In this document: positions 41,101 through 42,848 of the stretch, in pieces
Position numbering within the stretch: position 1 is the stretch's first letter
How the letters are laid out: each line of letters begins with the position of its first letter
Assembly (NCBI GenBank): GCA_014337915.1
Contig: QUBU01000022.1
Coordinates: forward strand, 1 to 42,848
Length of the DNA stretch: 42,848 nucleotides
Direction of reading: 5' to 3'
Origin: Gammaproteobacteria bacterium
GTDB taxonomy: Bacteria > Pseudomonadota > Gammaproteobacteria > Steroidobacterales > GCA-2729495
The notes under the pieces: generated by a model
Database searches by the model: none
The model's input: the letters and a program-made list of their open reading frames with translations, nothing else
Told to the model about the DNA's origin: nothing
Program-made: the position numbers and the translations under genes

Positions 41101-42848
41101 CTGCGCCAGCCGGGACCTGCAGTGCCGACGGCCTGCGCGCGGCGTTGCGCCGGGTCCTGCCGCCATCGCTGTGGCCTGCGCGCTTCGAGTTCATCGAGCG
41201 CCTGCCGCTGACGCCCAACGGCAAGCTGGACCGGCGTGCACTGCCGGCGCCGGCTGATGCCGGCGCTGCCGCGACGCTGGCGCCGGGCGCGGCGCGCAGC
41301 GCGCTGGAGGCCACGCTTTGCGAACTGTTCGGCGCGGTCCTCGGCAGCGACGCGGCGGTAGGCGTGCACGACGATTTCTTCGCGCTCGGCGGCCATTCGC
41401 TGCTGGCCACGCGGCTGGTGGCGCGCATCCGCGACACGCTCGAGGTGGAGTTGCCGCTGCGCACGCTGTTCGAGGCGCCGACCGTGGCCGGGGTCGCGGC
41501 GGCGCTCGCCATCGGGGCCGCGGCGCCGATGCCCGGGGTGGCGCGCCGGGAAGCCGCGGCCAGCGCGCCGCTGTCCTGGCCGCAGCAGCGGCTCTGGTTC
41601 CTCGAGCAGCTCGAGCCCGGCAACGACGCCTACCACCTGCACCTGGCGTTCCGGCTGCGGGGGACGCTGGATGCCACCGCGCTGCAGGCGGCACTGGACG
41701 ACCTCGTCGCGAGGCACGAGGTGCTGGGCAGCACCATCACGCTGGTCGATGGCGAAGCCCTGCAGCACCCGGGCACGGCAGCGCCGCTGCGGCTGGCAAG
41801 CGCAGCGGTGGACAGCGACGCGCAGGCGGATGCGCTGCTGCGCGAGTGGATCGCGCGGCCCTTCGACCTGGCCCACGGGCCGCTGCTGCGGGTGCTGCTG
41901 CTGGATGTCGCAGCCGGCGAACGGCTGCTGCTGCTGGTCATGCACCACATCGTCGCCGATGGCTGGTCGATGGCGGTGCTGCTGCATGAGCTGTCGCTGC
42001 TCTACAACGCGCGGCTGGCAGCTGTTCCCGCGCGACTGGCACCATTGCCGGTGCAGTACGCGGACTATGCACTGTGGCAGCGGGACCTGCTGCAATCGGC
42101 CCGGATGCAGGCGCAGATCGAATTCTGGAAGCAGCGCCTGGCCGCTGCGCCCGAAACGGTGAGCCTGCCGACCGACCGGCCGCGGCCCGCGGTGCAGCGC
42201 CATCGCGGTGCCTGGTTCAGGCTGACGTTGCCGCCGGCGCTGGTCGATGGCCTGCGCGCGCTGGCGCAGCGCGAGCATGCCACGTTGTTCATGCTGCTGC
42301 TGGCGGGATTCCAGGCCCTGCTGTCGCGCCATGGCGGCGACGAAGACATCCTGGTGGCGACGCCGGTGGCCGGCCGAAGCCACAGCGCACTCGAGGGACT
42401 GGTCGGCTTCTTCGTCAACACCCTGGTACTGCGCGGCGACCTGCGCGGCAACCCGACGCTCGCCGAGCTGCTGGCACGCACGCGCCGCAGCGCGCTCGAT
42501 GCCTTCGCCCACGCCGAGCTGCCATTCGAGAAGCTGGTGGAAATCCTGCAGCCGCGCCGCAGCCGCGCCTTCGCGCCGCTGGCGCAGCTGTTTTTTGTGT
42601 TCCACAGCCAGCCACGCAGCCCGCTCTGCCTCGATGGCGCCAGCGCCACGCCCGAGCTGGTCGAGACCGGGCGCGTGAAGTTCGACCTCGCCCTGCATGT
42701 GGCCGAGGAGGGCCGCGGCCTGGTGGCGGCCTTCGCCTACGACAGCGACCTGTTCGATGAGCAGACGGTATCGATGCTGGCGGGCGGCTATGCGCGGCTG
42801 CTGGGTGAGTTCGCGCGCGATGCGCAGCAGCGGCTGGGGGAGGTGGCG
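35166..42848 (+). CDS. NRPS with modules C-A-T-C-A-T-C (3' end outside window)
   Basis: Large synthetase with 2,561 codons in the window and no stop. Its ATG overlaps the stop of NRPS 1 by four bases. Order: C1 (about 24-450, H151-H152-x3-D156-G157); A1 (about 487-980; TSGSTGEPKG 634-643; A4 core F678-I-D-S-L-W-E; SGKLDRAAL at about 970); T1 with S1026 (LGGQS); C2 (from about 1082, H1209-H1210-x3-D1214-G1215); A2 (about 1535-2026; A4 core F1726-D-V-F-T-G-D); T2 with S2078 (LGGHS); C3 (from about 2135, H2260-H2261-x3-D2265-G2266). No epimerase is visible. The by-eye codes are I-D-W-L-I-S-T-D-A-K for A1, where the 235-position Asp is Ile as in beta-alanine domains, and D-V-G-E-V-G-S-I-D-K for A2, one change from the ornithine code. 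Further modules and release lie beyond the window. Confidence 0.93.
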   Translation, partial: MTAGGGLAQRRVVAATAEDAGARLPLSPAQEGFWLLQSLDPAGSAANEQFAIFLDGALDTAALAQAWCGVLARHEVLRARFGADDGQPWQRFDPQPGAAPRLVAGRFTPEQLLDFAADDISRPFDLVRGPPLRAALLPLGIDSHVLLVTAHHIVADGLSVPIIRDDLAGLYADLVAGRSGESGTAPGYGAFALAEQQRAGGTQQARDLEWWRGQLAGAPARHALPQRLRAAAAATAAAPGAAMASRRVAFTIPAATAERARRLAQASGTTLFTLLTAALRVLLLRLGGQDDPLLAVPVTRRDDAARRRMVGCLINTVLLRTPLAPDDSFAALLARERATLLGALEHRELPFQRLVEALSVPRRPGEQPLAQVLLQFDLAPPPRQAGGISLRIEPLPVPRASIWDLDWSFTDQGAGRELHGHLGYACERFEDWLAEAMPRQLAVLLDAATREPERPIGLLPLLDERQRQQLLVEWNATAAAYPQAATLTALVAAQCRRTPLAVALESAAGSLRYAELARRVDWLAARLVAAGAVRGSRVALSMAPSMELVIALLAILRAGAACVPLDPAYPRARREFMLRDADACLLLVRGAVDLDCGATACLDLDALGGPAPGEAVPAVAEGATPDAPAWLLYTSGSTGEPKGAIGLHCSAVNRVHWMWQHCGFAAGDAFCLRTSLSFIDSLWEIFGALAHGIRLVLLPDGAASDPALLVPALARHRVTQLVLVPPLLRALLDWAPDLGARLPGLRHIITSGEPLAVDLWAAARKSLPAVRLLNTWGSSEIWDASCCDTSAIETAPERMPIGRPIANLRCYVLDAQLQLLPPGIPGELCVAGLGIGAGYWRRPELTAERFVPDPFGAPGEWLYRSGDRARWLPDGNLECLGRLDRQLKLHGYRIEPGEIEAVLRACPGVDDAAVLLREEQGLPQLLACVASRDAGLSPAELAAQAAQRLPRFMRPAAWLILPALPLTPSGKLDRAALPAPAAPGAALDVAAPAGDIELRLARLWSAVLGTAVPDRQQSFFELGGQSLLALRLLARVASEFGVVLTLRDFFDAPSIAGLAACIAVGSGREAPLPAPVPLPAGAPLPLSWGQERLWFLDQLDPASPAYNIAWSIVLEGPLDQGRLQRALDAVLARHAVLRSAYPAQAGRPLAVLAPGLRIGIRLECVVDGALEARRRALAREPFDLGRGPLLRATLLRLAAQRHELLLVLHHIVTDGTSNGILLRELADAYAGRPAPPPLPLQYADYAAWQRRWLDGERSCNQLDWWQEQLADVPPLLELPTDFARPAEQRFRGAWIWRSLDGQASTRLRQFAGSRQATLYMLLLAAFDVLLQRYSGRDDIVVGTPVSARPQVEFEGLVGLFVNTLVLRTDLGGAPDFDSLLSRVRTTATAAFAHQDAAFERLVERLQPGRSLARAPVFQVMFNLVPMPAEPLEAGDVSFRPGRLLDHGVSSFDLTLTVGEQASGLELLFEFDTDLFLPGSIECFADAYLMLLDAVQAAPGAPVALLPLVDAAEAGRQRRLLAGARAAAPPTADVASLFAEVVARRPAAAALTAAGSTLDYRALDQRSARIARGLVDLGLRPGDRVGICLPRVTDLVAALLGVLKAGAAYVMLEPEQPPARLAAMARDAGLSLLVVNAATSTLLPEPALPRLDLDAGAAALDALPPQFTAVPASIEDLAYLVYTSGSSGEPKAVAVTRGNLAATFDGWREAYGLLDSDVHLQLANAAFDVFTGDWVRALLSGAHLVLCPRELLAEPAGLHGFMRGQGITVAEFVPAVIRPLLAWCRDNAQSLAGLRLLVVGSEAWLPTEYQALRETCGAATRVINSYGVAEATIDSAWFEGDAQGAARLPIGRPFPQASLRILDAQLQPVPAGMPGEICIGGAGVARGYWRRENLTAERFVPDPHAPAQRLYRTGDRGRLRPDGLVEFLGRMDGQLKLRGQRLEPGEVEAALAACAGVAQCAVDLRHTAAGEPLLVAWVVPAPAGTCSADGLRAALRRVLPPSLWPARFEFIERLPLTPNGKLDRRALPAPADAGAAATLAPGAARSALEATLCELFGAVLGSDAAVGVHDDFFALGGHSLLATRLVARIRDTLEVELPLRTLFEAPTVAGVAAALAIGAAAPMPGVARREAAASAPLSWPQQRLWFLEQLEPGNDAYHLHLAFRLRGTLDATALQAALDDLVARHEVLGSTITLVDGEALQHPGTAAPLRLASAAVDSDAQADALLREWIARPFDLAHGPLLRVLLLDVAAGERLLLLVMHHIVADGWSMAVLLHELSLLYNARLAAVPARLAPLPVQYADYALWQRDLLQSARMQAQIEFWKQRLAAAPETVSLPTDRPRPAVQRHRGAWFRLTLPPALVDGLRALAQREHATLFMLLLAGFQALLSRHGGDEDILVATPVAGRSHSALEGLVGFFVNTLVLRGDLRGNPTLAELLARTRRSALDAFAHAELPFEKLVEILQPRRSRAFAPLAQLFFVFHSQPRSPLCLDGASATPELVETGRVKFDLALHVAEEGRGLVAAFAYDSDLFDEQTVSMLAGGYARLLGEFARDAQQRLGEVA

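Noticed and set aside
37059-42698. 1,879-codon open frame on the minus strand opposite NRPS 2
   Set aside because: Its translation is Arg/Gln/His-rich low-complexity sequence without domains, and the plus strand encodes clear C, A and T motifs throughout. It is a codon-bias shadow of GC-rich DNA.
1-42848. tRNA, rRNA, integrase or insertion-sequence genes
   Set aside because: The gaps between genes were read through and none holds a cloverleaf or transposase; all are shorter than 300 bases.

Overview
The window is a uniformly GC-rich, densely coded stretch of bacterial chromosome. No rRNA, tRNA, CRISPR array or complete insertion sequence was seen, and no gene-free stretch exceeds 300 bases. 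Two OmpA-type outer membrane proteins, a SorAB-type sulfite dehydrogenase, ZntB, a DUF1244 protein, QueD and ArfB all point to a Gram-negative proteobacterium, most likely a gammaproteobacterium-like lineage; this is inferred from gene families only. The unexpected element for such a host is a complete coenzyme F420 gene set.

Layout. Positions 1-5,900 hold a truncated OmpA-family gene, an AhpD-like peroxidase-related gene overlapping zntB, the sorA-sorB pair, a secreted-looking SDR and a split-barrel flavoprotein. Positions 5,900-9,100 are a minus-strand run of DUF1838, DUF1244, an IclR regulator and an MFS transporter. Positions 9,247-14,996 hold murI with a GST, a second OmpA-family protein, a tandem alpha/beta-hydrolase fold protein without nucleophile serines, a chorismate-lyase-like protein and a membrane-anchored coiled-coil protein. 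Positions 15,064-24,554 are the F420 region: two LLM-family oxidoreductases on plus, then on minus an LLM oxidoreductase, npdG, cofE, cofD, cofC, fused cofGH (fbiC), a SEC-C mini-protein, and arfB. A near-perfect 42-bp inverted repeat lies upstream of arfB. Positions 24,683-30,326 hold a small membrane protein, a GFA-family protein, a DUF456 protein, phosphoketolase, a Bax-inhibitor-1 homologue and an SDR.

Positions 30,575-42,848 are the most interesting part: one tightly packed plus-strand unit of queD, a cytidine-deaminase-fold gene, a ToxA-like methyltransferase and two NRPS genes, the second running off the window. NRPS 1 is a loading module (A-MT-T) whose adenylation domain carries an embedded PRMT-like methyltransferase and lacks the aspartate that normally holds the alpha-amino group. 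NRPS 2 reads C-A-T-C-A-T-C. Its first A domain has a beta-alanine-like pocket and its second matches the ornithine code at 9 of 10 positions. The gene order permits the hypothesis that a pterin- or 7-deazapurine-type acid primes a peptide, but the QueD is a textbook queuosine enzyme and may simply share the promoter.

How the genes fit together: CofC, CofD, CofE and FbiC would make F420, NpdG would reduce it with NADPH, and the three LLM proteins (perhaps also the split-barrel protein) would use it. SorA passes sulfite electrons to SorB. The IclR regulator probably controls the adjoining MFS/DUF1838 group.
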